64,000 bases of DNA from Bin80 sp964291275. Its GTDB lineage: Bacteria; Bacteroidota; Rhodothermia; Rhodothermales; Bin80. The notes under the pieces were generated by a model. The model did not search any database, was not told the DNA's origin, and worked only from the letters and a program-made list of their open reading frames with translations. Numbering within the stretch: the first letter of the stretch is position 1; every line of letters begins with the position of its first letter. Below, piece by piece: positions 9,231-17,075 of the stretch. Both the position numbers and the translations under genes were made by a program. Location of the stretch: assembly GCA_964291275.2 (NCBI GenBank), contig OZ219799.1, positions 1,798,001 to 1,862,000 of the forward strand, written 5' to 3'.

Positions 9231-10468
9231 ATGAAGCAGACGAGCCCCCCCCCCCCAATTTTCGTGCCAAAACCATATGGACAGGGGATAACCTGTACAT
9301 CATGCGTGGCATGAACTCCGCTACGTTTGACCTGATTTATCTTGATCCGCCGTTTAACTCCAAAGCCAACTACGCTGCCCCAATCGGTAGTGTGGCTGCG
9401 GGGGCAGCCTTTACAGATACCTGGACATTAAGTGATTTGGATATCGAATGGTTGGATTTAATTGAATCTCAGCATCCTGCATTACATAGGATTGTTATGG
9501 CAGCCATGAGAGATAGTGATAAGTCCTACCTCGTGTACATGGCTGCACGGCTACTGGAAATGCGCCGTTTATTGAAACCTACTGGATCCATTTACTTGCA
9601 CTGTGATCCAACAATGAGCCATTACTTAAAGTTGGTTATGGACGCAGTATTTGGACAAACGAACTTCCGTAACGAAATCGTGTGGTGTTACACTGGGCCG
9701 TCGAATACAAAAAAATGGTTTCCTCGAAAACATGATATAATCTTCGTTTATACTGCGGGAAACCAGTGGACCTTTAATTGGAAAGACGTACGTGTTCCCT
9801 ATGTAAAACTAAAAACAGGAAAAACGTCAGGGATCATCTTCAAGCAGGCAGCAACTTTGAATCCTGCGGGAAAAGTACCAGAAGATTGGTGGTCGAAATT
9901 TACGCCCGTAGGACGAATAAAATATGAGCGCACGGGCTACCCAACCCAAAAACCTCTAGCGCTGCTCAATCGCATAATAAAAGCATCCAGTAATGAAGGC
10001 GATATTGTGTTAGATCCTTTCTGCGGTTGTGCAACGACCTGTGTCGCATCTGATAAACTGGATCGCAAGTGGGTGGGAATTGATATTGCGGAGAAGGCCT
10101 ACGAATTGGTCAATATTCGCTTGCGCGAAACTCAGGGCGCTGTATACCACTCAGATGGTACCCAACGTTCAATCCTTGAGGAAGTCATTCACCGGACTGA
10201 CATACCTCAGCGCACCGACCTGGGCGACATTCCCCGTTATAATTGCACAGAGAATAAGACTTTTCTATACGGTCAACAAGGCGGCCATTGTGGTCACTGT
10301 CGCACACATTTCCAGATTCAACATTTACAAGTAGATCATATCATTGCTCGCAATAAGGGCGGTACGGATCACCTATCAAACCTCCAACTCCTATGTGGAT
10401 ATTGCAATAGTGTCAAAGGCGATCGTGGCATGGAATATCTGCGACAACGGTTGTGTCTGGCAGCTTAA
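9231..10468 (+). pseudogene. DNA methyltransferase - HNH nuclease fusion, start region out of frame at a C12 tract
   Basis: The 9302-10468 frame (388 residues) is a beta-class DNA methyltransferase: catalytic motif IV in IYLDPPFNS, motif I in VLDPFCGCATT and VGIDIAEKAYELV. A C-terminal HNH domain follows, with HCGHC, VDHIIARNKGG and HLSNLQLLCGYCNSVKGDR. This combination suggests a self-contained modification/restriction-like protein. Conserved family residues (TIWTGDNLYI) lie in frame before ATG 9302, so that ATG is too late. The only well-placed start is ATG 9231 with GGAGGG upstream. It reads MKQTS into twelve C residues (9245-9256) and then stops at 9312; 10 or 13 C would join it to the catalytic frame. 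The gene is therefore probably OFF here but revertible. The 3' end overlaps the convergent HNH lipoprotein by four bases. Confidence 0.85.
9245..9256 (+). repeat. Poly-C tract (C12) at the start of the methyltransferase gene
   Basis: Twelve consecutive C residues lie between the ribosome-binding site/ATG at 9231 and the catalytic frame. Slipped-strand changes in such homopolymers are the classical mechanism of phase-variable methyltransferases. It could also be a sequencing length error. Confidence 0.85.
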
Positions 10469-11046
10469 CAGGACGGCTTGACCATAACAGTATCCTTACC
10501 GCACTCCATAAGCAACCTGTCAAGCACCACGGATTCTATGGGGTCCACGGTTAGATCGTACTCTTTTTTGACCTGCACGATAGTATGGACATACCAGCAT
10601 TGATTATTCTCTGGCAGCCATTCTCCTGCATCCTTGGCCCCTTTGACGTTACGGTTTAGCCTGGGACTTGCCAAGGTCAGGTTATCCAGGTCGCGGGCAA
10701 ATGTGCGCTTTGTTTCTGCGTCGGCGCTACATAGCCCAGAATCGTGCGCCTCCGAGGTAGCAACTATATGCTCAATATCCGTCTCACTCGTGGACTGAAA
10801 GCATTGCAGATCGTAGGGCGAAAAGATACCGTCCTGTTTATCTACAATAAGCTGCTCCACGCTTTGGGGATAACTATAATCTCCCCCGTCGTAGGTACTG
10901 CACCTATTTTCGGCAGCAACTTTGAGCCCGTGAGATATCTCAATCTCGATCGGAGCGTCGTCTTCGGTTTCCGAAACAGAATCGCAACCCAGGAGCAATA
11001 CAAGGATAATCTGAGATATGGCGCATTTCGTGAATGGTGATATCAT
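10465..11046 (-). CDS. Lipoprotein HNH endonuclease (DUF1524/GmrSD-type domain)
   Basis: A 193-residue protein with a signal peptide ending in a lipobox (ILVLLLGCDS), so it should be anchored in an envelope membrane. The domain matches the secreted DUF1524 HNH family: DIEHIVATSEAHDSGLC carries the catalytic His, followed by FARDLDNLTLASPRLNRNVK, GAKDAGEWLPENNQCWYV and DLTVDPIES. These are metal-dependent nucleases. It is the second gene of a two-gene unit, 7 bases after the TM2 protein, and converges on the methyltransferase with a four-base overlap. As transposon cargo it might degrade extracellular DNA, but that is inference. Confidence 0.82.
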   Translation of the reverse strand: MISPFTKCAISQIILVLLLGCDSVSETEDDAPIEIEISHGLKVAAENRCSTYDGGDYSYPQSVEQLIVDKQDGIFSPYDLQCFQSTSETDIEHIVATSEAHDSGLCSADAETKRTFARDLDNLTLASPRLNRNVKGAKDAGEWLPENNQCWYVHTIVQVKKEYDLTVDPIESVVLDRLLMECGKDTVMVKPSC

Positions 11047-11053
11047 GGAAGCA

Positions 11054-11362
11054 CTAATCCATCATGATTTTTACATTACGGGCGATCTCCGTAGCGATCT
11101 CGTTATTGTACGCATCTACCCTGCCGGGCGTAAGAAACCATTCAATAATGTACCACACAGCAAATCCTCCGAAAGTCAGGAGAAAGAGAACGCCCATTCC
11201 TGTTTTTCCGAGGAGAAATAATTGAATAGGAAAGAGCATAGCGAGGGCAATCATCAAGCCCTTTGACTTTTTTTGGCGGTCATATTCCGACTGGAAAGTC
11301 AGCTTCTCCTCCTCGCTCATTTTGGATAGAGACGATTGAACTACTGGCGAAAATTTGCTCAT
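11054..11362 (-). CDS. TM2-domain small membrane protein
   Basis: A 102-residue protein with a charged N-terminal segment (MSEEEKLTFQSEYDRQKKSK) and two hydrophobic helices around residues 34-52 and 57-73, with the glycine- and aromatic-rich TM2 pattern (FLLGKTGMGVLFLLTFGG). TM2 proteins are found throughout bacteria with unclear roles. It lies just upstream of the HNH lipoprotein and is probably co-transcribed with it. No signal peptide is evident. Confidence 0.8.
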   Translation of the reverse strand: MSKFSPVVQSSLSKMSEEEKLTFQSEYDRQKKSKGLMIALAMLFPIQLFLLGKTGMGVLFLLTFGGFAVWYIIEWFLTPGRVDAYNNEIATEIARNVKIMMD

Positions 11363-11607
11363 GGTGCTACGGGTCTGGTTTGTTTGAATGATGGAGCCGG
11401 GTTATGCATCCATCATTTGGTAGGGCTTGGCACTTTAGAAGTGCAGAGCAGATGTCCCACTTATTTACCGGACCAGAGGATCAATCTGTTCCGTGTGTAT
11501 GGCTATTGTATTCGGCGGGAAACCCGACGTGTCGAAGCCCTGCCCAAATAAGGATGCGGGAACAATATACAACTTATTTAATGTAAATATCACCAAATAT
11601 CATATAT

Positions 11608-11904
11608 TTGCATACTACCGTCAGGGGAATGCAAACAAATGACCACACTAAGGCCTATAAACTTCTAAGGAAGACCGGGCTGGAAGGGGTGGAGGCTAAT
11701 GAGTTAACCAACCTTATCGGAGATATGGCATCGGAAAATATCGTTTCAAGGTTCGAGGCTAAAATGGATTCCGTAAACGCGAAGATGGATGCTCAGAACG
11801 CAAAAATAGATGCCACGAATGGCAAATATGATCTAATGCTCTGGTTAATCGGTATTGGAATTGCATTAATCATTGCCTCCAATTTTATCGGTGGCGCTAA
11901 CTAA
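11608..11904 (+). CDS. Small coiled-coil protein with C-terminal membrane helix (DUF1640-like architecture)
   Basis: Up to 98 residues; the start may be TTG 11608 or ATG 11629 (MQTNDHTKAYK). Order: a short helical N-terminus (AYKLLRKTGLEGVEANELTN), a heptad-like coiled coil with repeated KMDSVNAKMDAQNAKIDAT, and a C-terminal transmembrane helix (LIGIGIALIIASNFIGG). This is the general design of DUF1640/CCDC90-like proteins. A related but frameshifted copy lies at 14679-14938, just beyond the transposon. Function is unknown; a membrane-tethered oligomer is inferred. It is followed after 10 bases by another small gene. Confidence 0.65.
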   Translation: MHTTVRGMQTNDHTKAYKLLRKTGLEGVEANELTNLIGDMASENIVSRFEAKMDSVNAKMDAQNAKIDATNGKYDLMLWLIGIGIALIIASNFIGGAN

Positions 11905-11914
11905 ATTCTAATAA

Positions 11915-12196
11915 ATGAGTAAGTCCAAGATCAACACAAGGGAGATCGCAAAGGTGGAGCGGGAGGGCATTACGATGTCTGAGTTTAAGGATGCGTTCCG
12001 TCAAATAATGTTACACCCAGCCAAGCCCAAAATGACGAGAAAACAGCAGAAAGAATTGACACAAAAAACAGCTATACGGAAATCTCCGCCTCCGAAGCAA
12101 CCACAATTAAAACGAGAAGTTATTGAAGCTCGCGCTCAGGCGATTGCAAAGGCTGTTCTCAAGTCGAGGTCTGAGCCTGGAAGGAAACTTGCTTAA
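11915..12196 (+). CDS. Small basic protein of unknown function
   Basis: 93 residues, rich in Lys, Arg and Gln, with no membrane segment or signal peptide. Two short helical regions (NTREIAKVEREGITMSEFKD and VIEARAQAIAKAVLKSR) flank a proline/lysine-rich linker. No family was recognised. It follows the coiled-coil gene by 10 bases and its stop codon sits inside the right inner inverted repeat, so it is the last gene of the forward cargo block. It could be a nucleic-acid-binding accessory protein, but nothing beyond charge supports this. Confidence 0.5.
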   Translation: MSKSKINTREIAKVEREGITMSEFKDAFRQIMLHPAKPKMTRKQQKELTQKTAIRKSPPPKQPQLKREVIEARAQAIAKAVLKSRSEPGRKLA

Positions 12197-12222
12197 TCAG
12201 GTATATAATTCCCCAAAGTTTC
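12186..12222 (-). repeat. Inner inverted repeat, right copy
   Basis: Reverse complement of the 8178-8215 repeat, sharing AATTATATACCTGATTAAGC and the following CAAGTT. It overlaps both the 3' end of the IS256-type transposase gene and the stop codon of the small basic protein. Confidence 0.7.
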
Positions 12223-13291
12223 CCACTGCCAATCTTGCGGGATGGGGTTCAGGGATCGTTGTTCAATGTCAAGGCACGCGGCAGCAATCCATCGTTGGCG
12301 TTGGTCCGAGTTACTCCATCGCGTGATTCTGCGCGTTGTATGTGCCAGTCTGCTATTGATGCTCTCAATGATGTTCGTGGTTCGAAGCCGATCGCGTAGC
12401 GACTTGGGGAGCCCCAGTTTGTGAAGGGTGAGGGTTTCCTCAAGTCCCTCTTTTAAGCTGGCCGCTGCTTTTGGGCATTGGGATTCCAAGGATTGAATCA
12501 AGGTCGTCAGTCGTTTTTTTGCTTCTGCATACGTACGCGTTGCATAGGCGGCTTCCAGTTGTTTCTTGACCTGCTCAGCAAAGTCGGTATCCTGGATCTT
12601 GGAGACGACATTTTCGCGTTTGTGCCACTGACATCGCTGAATCAGCGCCCGATCTCCAAAGACCTCTCGTACGCCTTTGCGCAATCCTTTGGAGCCATCC
12701 AGCAGCACCAGCAATGGGCCCGTAACCTGGAAGCCGCGTGCCTGCAAATTCTGCAGTAAGGCAACCACACGGATGGGCTTCGGTTTTGACCTCCATGAAC
12801 CCGAGGATGATCTTCTGTCCTTGTCCCGTCAATCCCACGACTAAAAGAATCTGTTCACTCCGCAAGGTCTTCCCGTCAATGAGAATGGCGACAAACTCCG
12901 TCTCATCAAACCGCCGGCTCATGAACGTCTCCAGTGCTTTGGCCGTCTCGTTGATAAACACGCGTCCGGTGGTGGAGCCGCTGAGACCAAAACTCTCTGA
13001 CAGGTGTTGCGCCACTTGCCCATACTTGCGTTGAGAGAGTCCAAGTAGCACACTGCGTGCCAGTTCCTGTTCATAGCCGGGTTCGGCCTGGTGCAGCAGT
13101 TTGTACGTCTCCAGCGGCACTTCCTGATTCGTTTCGGTGTTACGAACCCGGGGGACCTCAACGGGCACCTTCGCCCCGTTCCAGCGAATTGAACCGGGAT
13201 TGGTTCCCCAACGCTGGCACTTCGTCGGGGTATGTTTCCAGCGAATTCCGCAAAGCTCGCTCACTTCGGCCTGAAACAAGAGCGGAACCAA
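12193..13291 (-). pseudogene. IS256-family (mutator-type) transposase, frameshifted
   Basis: Two adjacent minus-strand frames, 13291 down to about 12767 and about 12768 down to 12193, together give one IS256 transposase. The catalytic triad is recognisable: FVAILIDGKTL (Asp), LLVLLDGSKGLRKGV (Asp) and TTNIIESINSRL (Glu). Other landmarks are RVPVP-like PVEVPRVRN and QRCQWHKRENV. A one-base frame change near 12767, after VKTEAHP, separates the first Asp from the rest. The N-terminus is short for the family, with only a TTG as a start after an in-frame stop, so it may also be truncated. The C-terminus (GNYIPD) is encoded by the inner inverted repeat. Confidence 0.9.
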
Positions 13292-13382
13292 TCCGGGCTA
13301 CGAAACAACCGAGCCAGTTTGGCCGCATTCCTGACCAAAAACGGTTGGAGAACGGCGGAAGGAAAGAGAGAAGATAATGCAG

Positions 13383-14363
13383 TCATGTGTTCGATGGTTT
13401 AGAAGGAAGCGACGTTTTCAGTGCAGCATGCAACTGCGGAAGATACGTCGCATGTCGCACCCGACGCAGTCGGGGTTCAAGTTCCAACAGTGCCGCGCAC
13501 AGGTGCATCTCGCGCTGGTGGACCGGCGTAGCCGTCAGTCTGCGCCCTGCACGAGCCAAGAGCGTCCTGAGTGAATTCAGCACGCGCAATCCCCGGTCAC
13601 TATGGAGCAATCGCCCGGTACGTTGCAAGGTGAGCGTGGATTCCAGCGCATGCGCAAGCACGCTTCCAGAGGAGCGATTCACCTGGGTCAACGCTGCCGT
13701 GATCTGCTGAAGATCTGTCCGAGCCTGGGACGCATCGCACTGTTGCCATGCCTGTCGTAGGCGGTGACGAAACCGCAGCGCCTCATCGGGATCCAGTCCG
13801 CTCAGCGCTTCGGCCATGACCGTATTCAGACATCGCTGCACCCACACGCGGCCTCCCCATACGCGGGACACCGCCGCGTGGAGTGCGACATTGCCAGGAA
13901 GCGTCAACAGCATCCCCGAACCCAATCCACGAACGCTCAAATCGTCCAGCACCGCCTCCATACCGGACTGATCCTGGGGGCCGCATTCGGTCACAGTCAC
14001 GATCCGACGATGCCCCCGCAGACTCACCCCGATTCCAAACAATACATGCAGCCCCATCACATACGAGGGCCGAAGCCACAAATGGACCAGAGACTCCGTA
14101 TGCCAGTCACGGCACGCCAGCACAGATACCGCAGATTCCCAGCATAAAGTCGGCGCAGGAGCCCCCGGGACCGCCGCCGACTCCTCAGGAGCTGATACCA
14201 CAGGATCAGGCGCCGCAGGATCAGGTGCCGCAGGTACGGAGGAAATCCGATCGGTCAGCATGCGAAGTACATCCACATAATGCCGAACCAATTCAACCTG
14301 CAGATCCTGAACAGGCTCCTGAATTGGTGGAGAGAAAGGAAAAGAAGATTCTGGGTTCATCAA
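13383..14363 (-). CDS. IS256-like protein lacking the catalytic residues
   Basis: A 326-residue frame alignable by eye to the neighbouring IS256 transposase: GHRRIVTVTECGPQDQSG corresponds to the post-first-Asp region, LALQRC-like WVQRCLNTVMAEALSG to QRCQWHKRENV, and ESTLTLQRTGRLLHSDRGLR to EETLTLHKLGLPKSLRDRLR. The three acidic catalytic positions are replaced: ID becomes LRP, LLDG becomes TLPG, and the Glu of IIES becomes part of VLNSL. The N-terminal 75 residues are Pro/Ala-rich. The frame is long and intact, with higher GC than its neighbours. It starts 64 bases inside the right end of the transposon and precedes the real transposase on the same strand. It may regulate or assist transposition. 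Confidence 0.65.
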   Translation of the reverse strand: MMNPESSFPFSPPIQEPVQDLQVELVRHYVDVLRMLTDRISSVPAAPDPAAPDPVVSAPEESAAVPGAPAPTLCWESAVSVLACRDWHTESLVHLWLRPSYVMGLHVLFGIGVSLRGHRRIVTVTECGPQDQSGMEAVLDDLSVRGLGSGMLLTLPGNVALHAAVSRVWGGRVWVQRCLNTVMAEALSGLDPDEALRFRHRLRQAWQQCDASQARTDLQQITAALTQVNRSSGSVLAHALESTLTLQRTGRLLHSDRGLRVLNSLRTLLARAGRRLTATPVHQREMHLCAALLELEPRLRRVRHATYLPQLHAALKTSLPSKPSNT

Positions 14364-14393
14364 GGAAGGATCGGGTTAAGTCATTATCGTTAC

Positions 14394-14427
14394 TCCCCCG
14401 AACCCCCACTAAATTTGACGCATCCCC
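14394..14427 (-). repeat. Right terminal inverted repeat of the cargo transposon
   Basis: Reverse complement begins GGGGATGCGTCAAATTTAGT and matches the left end at 30 of 34 positions. Confidence 0.9.
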
Positions 14428-14435
14428 CAAACAGC
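14428..14435. repeat. 8-bp target-site duplication, right copy
   Basis: CAAACAGC, identical to 8075-8082. Confidence 0.9.
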
Positions 14436-14678
14436 TGTCAACAATATTCTTCTGTCTAGCCATCAACTCCAATTTAATGAAACCAAAGGATATTACTGTG
14501 GAAATTATATCCGTGAGGCGTGGTGACTTACAAATGAGGAGACACAGCACACTCGTGAGGACATGATAAACCGTCTTGTGGGCATAAAGAGCAAGATTGG
14601 CGGAACGCGAAAATGGGGTTAGAGAGTTGAATCACCATGAAACCAGGAACCTTTGAAGCCTGAGTTGCTCCAACCATC

Positions 14679-14938
14679 ATGTCAGAAGAAATTAACCACA
14701 ATCACACAGGCCCATTCCCACGAGCTTCTATGCTGCTGCGCAAGAAGAAGCTCACTGAACTCATTGAAAACAGGACCTCTGTAAATATAATTGCCCAATT
14801 CGGAGCGAAACTCGATGCGAAAATGGATACTATGATTGCTCAACTGGCCGTTCAGAGCACGAAGTATAGTGTAATGTGTTGATCGGGGCTAATGGATTCG
14901 CAACGTTAATTCTTTCGGCCGTGAGGGCCTTCGCGTGA
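14679..14938 (+). pseudogene. Frameshifted paralogue of the small coiled-coil membrane protein
   Basis: From ATG 14679 the frame gives a charged N-terminus and a coiled coil (IIAQFGAKLDAKMDTMIAQL) like the transposon-borne protein at 11608, then stops at 14882. Restoring one base after KYSVM lets the frame continue LIGANGFATLILSAVRAFA to a stop at 14936-14938, giving the missing C-terminal membrane helix. The order and spacing match KYDLMLWLIGIGIALII of the intact copy. It is therefore a recently broken relative, outside the transposon by about 240 bases. Without the frameshift it would encode about 86 residues. Confidence 0.6.
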
Positions 14939-15708
14939 CTACCTTGGGGGTGTACAAAACGCGTCAGGCTGCCTCAGCATCGCACTCAGATGGTAATGCT
15001 CCCTCCTTGGACAGGGGTGATCTGTACGTATGGAGCTAATATGGGCATCACTGGTATGGGCAAGCGGACGATTTCTCTTCCCATCCAGTCAAATTCCTGG
15101 ACCGGGCTAAAGGTGCAATTCTCCAGGCAGGATCTTATATCTGCCACTCGCGAATATCTGTTGATCCACGTAAATCAGCCAGTCCATTCTGATTGATCTC
15201 CAATAAGGAGCCTCGCGAGTGGTTTGCCTCAGGTATCCTGATTTATTGCTCTGTTCCAGATCGTGTGAAACAGAGTAGATTTGGAAGAAAGCCACTTTAT
15301 CATTCGCGCAATTAGCCATGAGCACCAATTTTATGGGAGCGATGGAAGCAGCCAAACATGATCGTGTGTGCTGTTTTATCTAACGCTGTTTTGTAAATTC
15401 TTGGGGTGACGGTAGCAAGATTCTGAGTTATAAAATTGTGCACAGGGATAGTGATCTCAGGTTAATGTCGGTGCACAGCGCATAGATTGCAGATTCAGCA
15501 GACACACTTCAATGGGATATTATCTAAATTCGTCACAGCTATCAGAAGTTCAAAGGGGGGTCTGGAATAGGTTCGCTGGATCAATGCTTGTACTCCATTG
15601 CAATAATAATTGCATATCCCGGAGGCATTCGAAAATGAACGATTCCCTCAAAACGAAAAAGAATCTTTTTTTGCAAGCATAAAGAGTCCGAAAATTTCGC
15701 ACGATCCG
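14939..15708. other. Long stretch without an intact gene; probable gene decay
   Basis: No intact recognisable gene. A forward frame from about 14988 to 15197 reads LDRGDLYVWS, a stop, then YGHHWYGQADDFSSHPVKFL and AKGAILQAGSYICHSRISVD. This looks like coding sequence interrupted by a stop, but I could not place it in a family. The remainder up to the adaptor gene shows no tRNA, repeat or clear promoter. Confidence 0.4.
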
Positions 15709-16902
15709 ATGAGTAGAAGACTTAGCTTCTTGGTTGCCGGTATCATCTTTGTCGGATGTATGGTCATAGCCGCCACTCTCATAGTTCGAAGCCCCGAAAC
15801 TGCCCGCCAGGCTGTTCCCTCACGTGCGCCGTTTGTAACTACCGATTCCGTTATGAGCGGAGAGGGACCTATCCCAATACATGGGGGAGGCACTGTACGC
15901 CCATATGCAGAAGTAAATGTGACGGCGGAAATCTCAGGCAGAATCGTATGGGTGAATCCTACCTTTCAAAGTGGAGGACTGGTATCCTCGGGTGAGGTTC
16001 TATTCCGAATTGATGATGCAGATTACTTGGGTCGAGTAGATCGGGCACGCGCTAATGTAGTCGCTCAAGAAGTTGAGTTGATGCGTGTGACGGCAGAATC
16101 CAATATTGCGAAGACGCAGTTCGAGAAGTGGAAAAATGAGGGAAATACTGGACAACCCAGCCCATTGGCATTGTGGGAACCCCAAATAACAGCTGCTCAG
16201 GCCGCGCTGAACAGGGACCAGGCTGAACTCACCGAAGCCGAACTACATCTTTCCAGGGTCGTCATTTACAGCCCCTTTACGGCCGCGGTTTTGAGCGAGT
16301 CCGTTACGGTAGGACAGTTCGTGGCAGCAGGTCAAAGTGTAGGGCGTCTATATAGCATTGATACCGTTGAGGTTGTCGTACCACTCCCGGACGAAAGTGC
16401 AGCGCTGATCCCTGGACTTTGGGGATTGAGACCAAGCGCTCAAAACAGGCGGAGTTCCACTCGTGTGATCGCGAAGTATGGCGAACAGTATTATTCGTGG
16501 GCGGGTTACGTAGATCGTGCGGAAGCAGCCCTGAAAAAGCAGACACGCACGATTGAGGTGGTCATTCGTGTGCCCAATCCGTTCACAGCTGGATTAGCCT
16601 TGAACACGGAAGATTTCCCGCAGTCGAACAGCACTCCACCTCTTTTGATCGGTAAGTTTGTGAATGTCGAAATTGACGGGATGATTCCAGACCAGTATTT
16701 CAGAATACGGCGATCAGCTCTTAAACCGGATGCTGAGGTATGGGTCGTACGCAACGATGTACTGAACCGCGTTCCTGTACAAGTTCTGCAGCGCTCAGAG
16801 GATGAGGTTTTTCTTACTGGACCACTTGAGAAAGGACAACAGGTAGTTGTGAGCGGAATCCAAGCGGCCATTGATGGGATGGCAGTACGGACCCAATTAT
16901 AA
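15709..16902 (+). CDS. RND efflux periplasmic adaptor (membrane fusion protein)
   Basis: An HlyD/AcrA-type adaptor linking an inner-membrane RND pump to an outer-membrane channel. A single N-terminal hydrophobic helix (LSFLVAGIIFVGCMVIAATL) anchors it. The biotinyl-lipoyl-like half-motifs are GGTVRPYAEVNVTAEISGRI and VVIYSPFTAAVLSESVTVGQ, separated by a helical hairpin (about 100 residues) with AQAALNRDQAELTEAELHLS. A beta-barrel region follows. I prefer ATG 15709 because the hydrophobic anchor follows directly; a TTG at 15610 in the same frame would add 33 residues, and neither has a clear ribosome-binding site. The RND transporter follows 167 bases later. Confidence 0.88.
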   Translation: MSRRLSFLVAGIIFVGCMVIAATLIVRSPETARQAVPSRAPFVTTDSVMSGEGPIPIHGGGTVRPYAEVNVTAEISGRIVWVNPTFQSGGLVSSGEVLFRIDDADYLGRVDRARANVVAQEVELMRVTAESNIAKTQFEKWKNEGNTGQPSPLALWEPQITAAQAALNRDQAELTEAELHLSRVVIYSPFTAAVLSESVTVGQFVAAGQSVGRLYSIDTVEVVVPLPDESAALIPGLWGLRPSAQNRRSSTRVIAKYGEQYYSWAGYVDRAEAALKKQTRTIEVVIRVPNPFTAGLALNTEDFPQSNSTPPLLIGKFVNVEIDGMIPDQYFRIRRSALKPDAEVWVVRNDVLNRVPVQVLQRSEDEVFLTGPLEKGQQVVVSGIQAAIDGMAVRTQL

Positions 16903-17075
16903 GCGGATTATAGCCTGCTGAGACCATGCGGCCCGGGCATTGCATCCATGAACACAGCAAAGAGACATTCTCAAATTCAGATCAATAGTGACCATAGTAA
17001 TATGAGCGTCCGGTCTGAAGCTGATCAACTCCTCTCCTGCGTGTTGTTTCCAGATCCTAGAATCGGATTGTGCTG

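Larger units (their letters stand above)
8083..14427. mobile_element. Complete 6.3-kb cargo transposon (IS1595 and IS256-like transposases)
   Basis: The element is bounded by inverted repeats matching at 30 of 34 positions (8083-8116 and 14394-14427) and by an exact 8-bp duplication, CAAACAGC. Inside, left to right, are an IS1595 transposase (+), a methyltransferase-HNH fusion (+), a lipoprotein HNH nuclease and TM2 protein (-), two small proteins (+), a frameshifted IS256-type transposase (-) and an IS256-like protein without catalytic residues (-). An 8-bp duplication is typical of IS1595 and also seen with IS256, so the sequence does not settle which enzyme moved the unit. IS1595 elements with passenger genes are an established class, which favours the IS1595 enzyme. 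Exact ends and duplication indicate a fairly recent insertion. Confidence 0.88.

Noticed and set aside
9302..9304. ATG 9302 as the true methyltransferase start
   Set aside because: Conserved family residues lie in frame before it and it has no ribosome-binding site; ATG 9231 is better placed.
13883..14566. 227-codon plus-strand frame over the IS256-like gene and right transposon end
   Set aside because: GC-rich antisense frame without recognisable features; the minus-strand frame shows clear homology to IS256.
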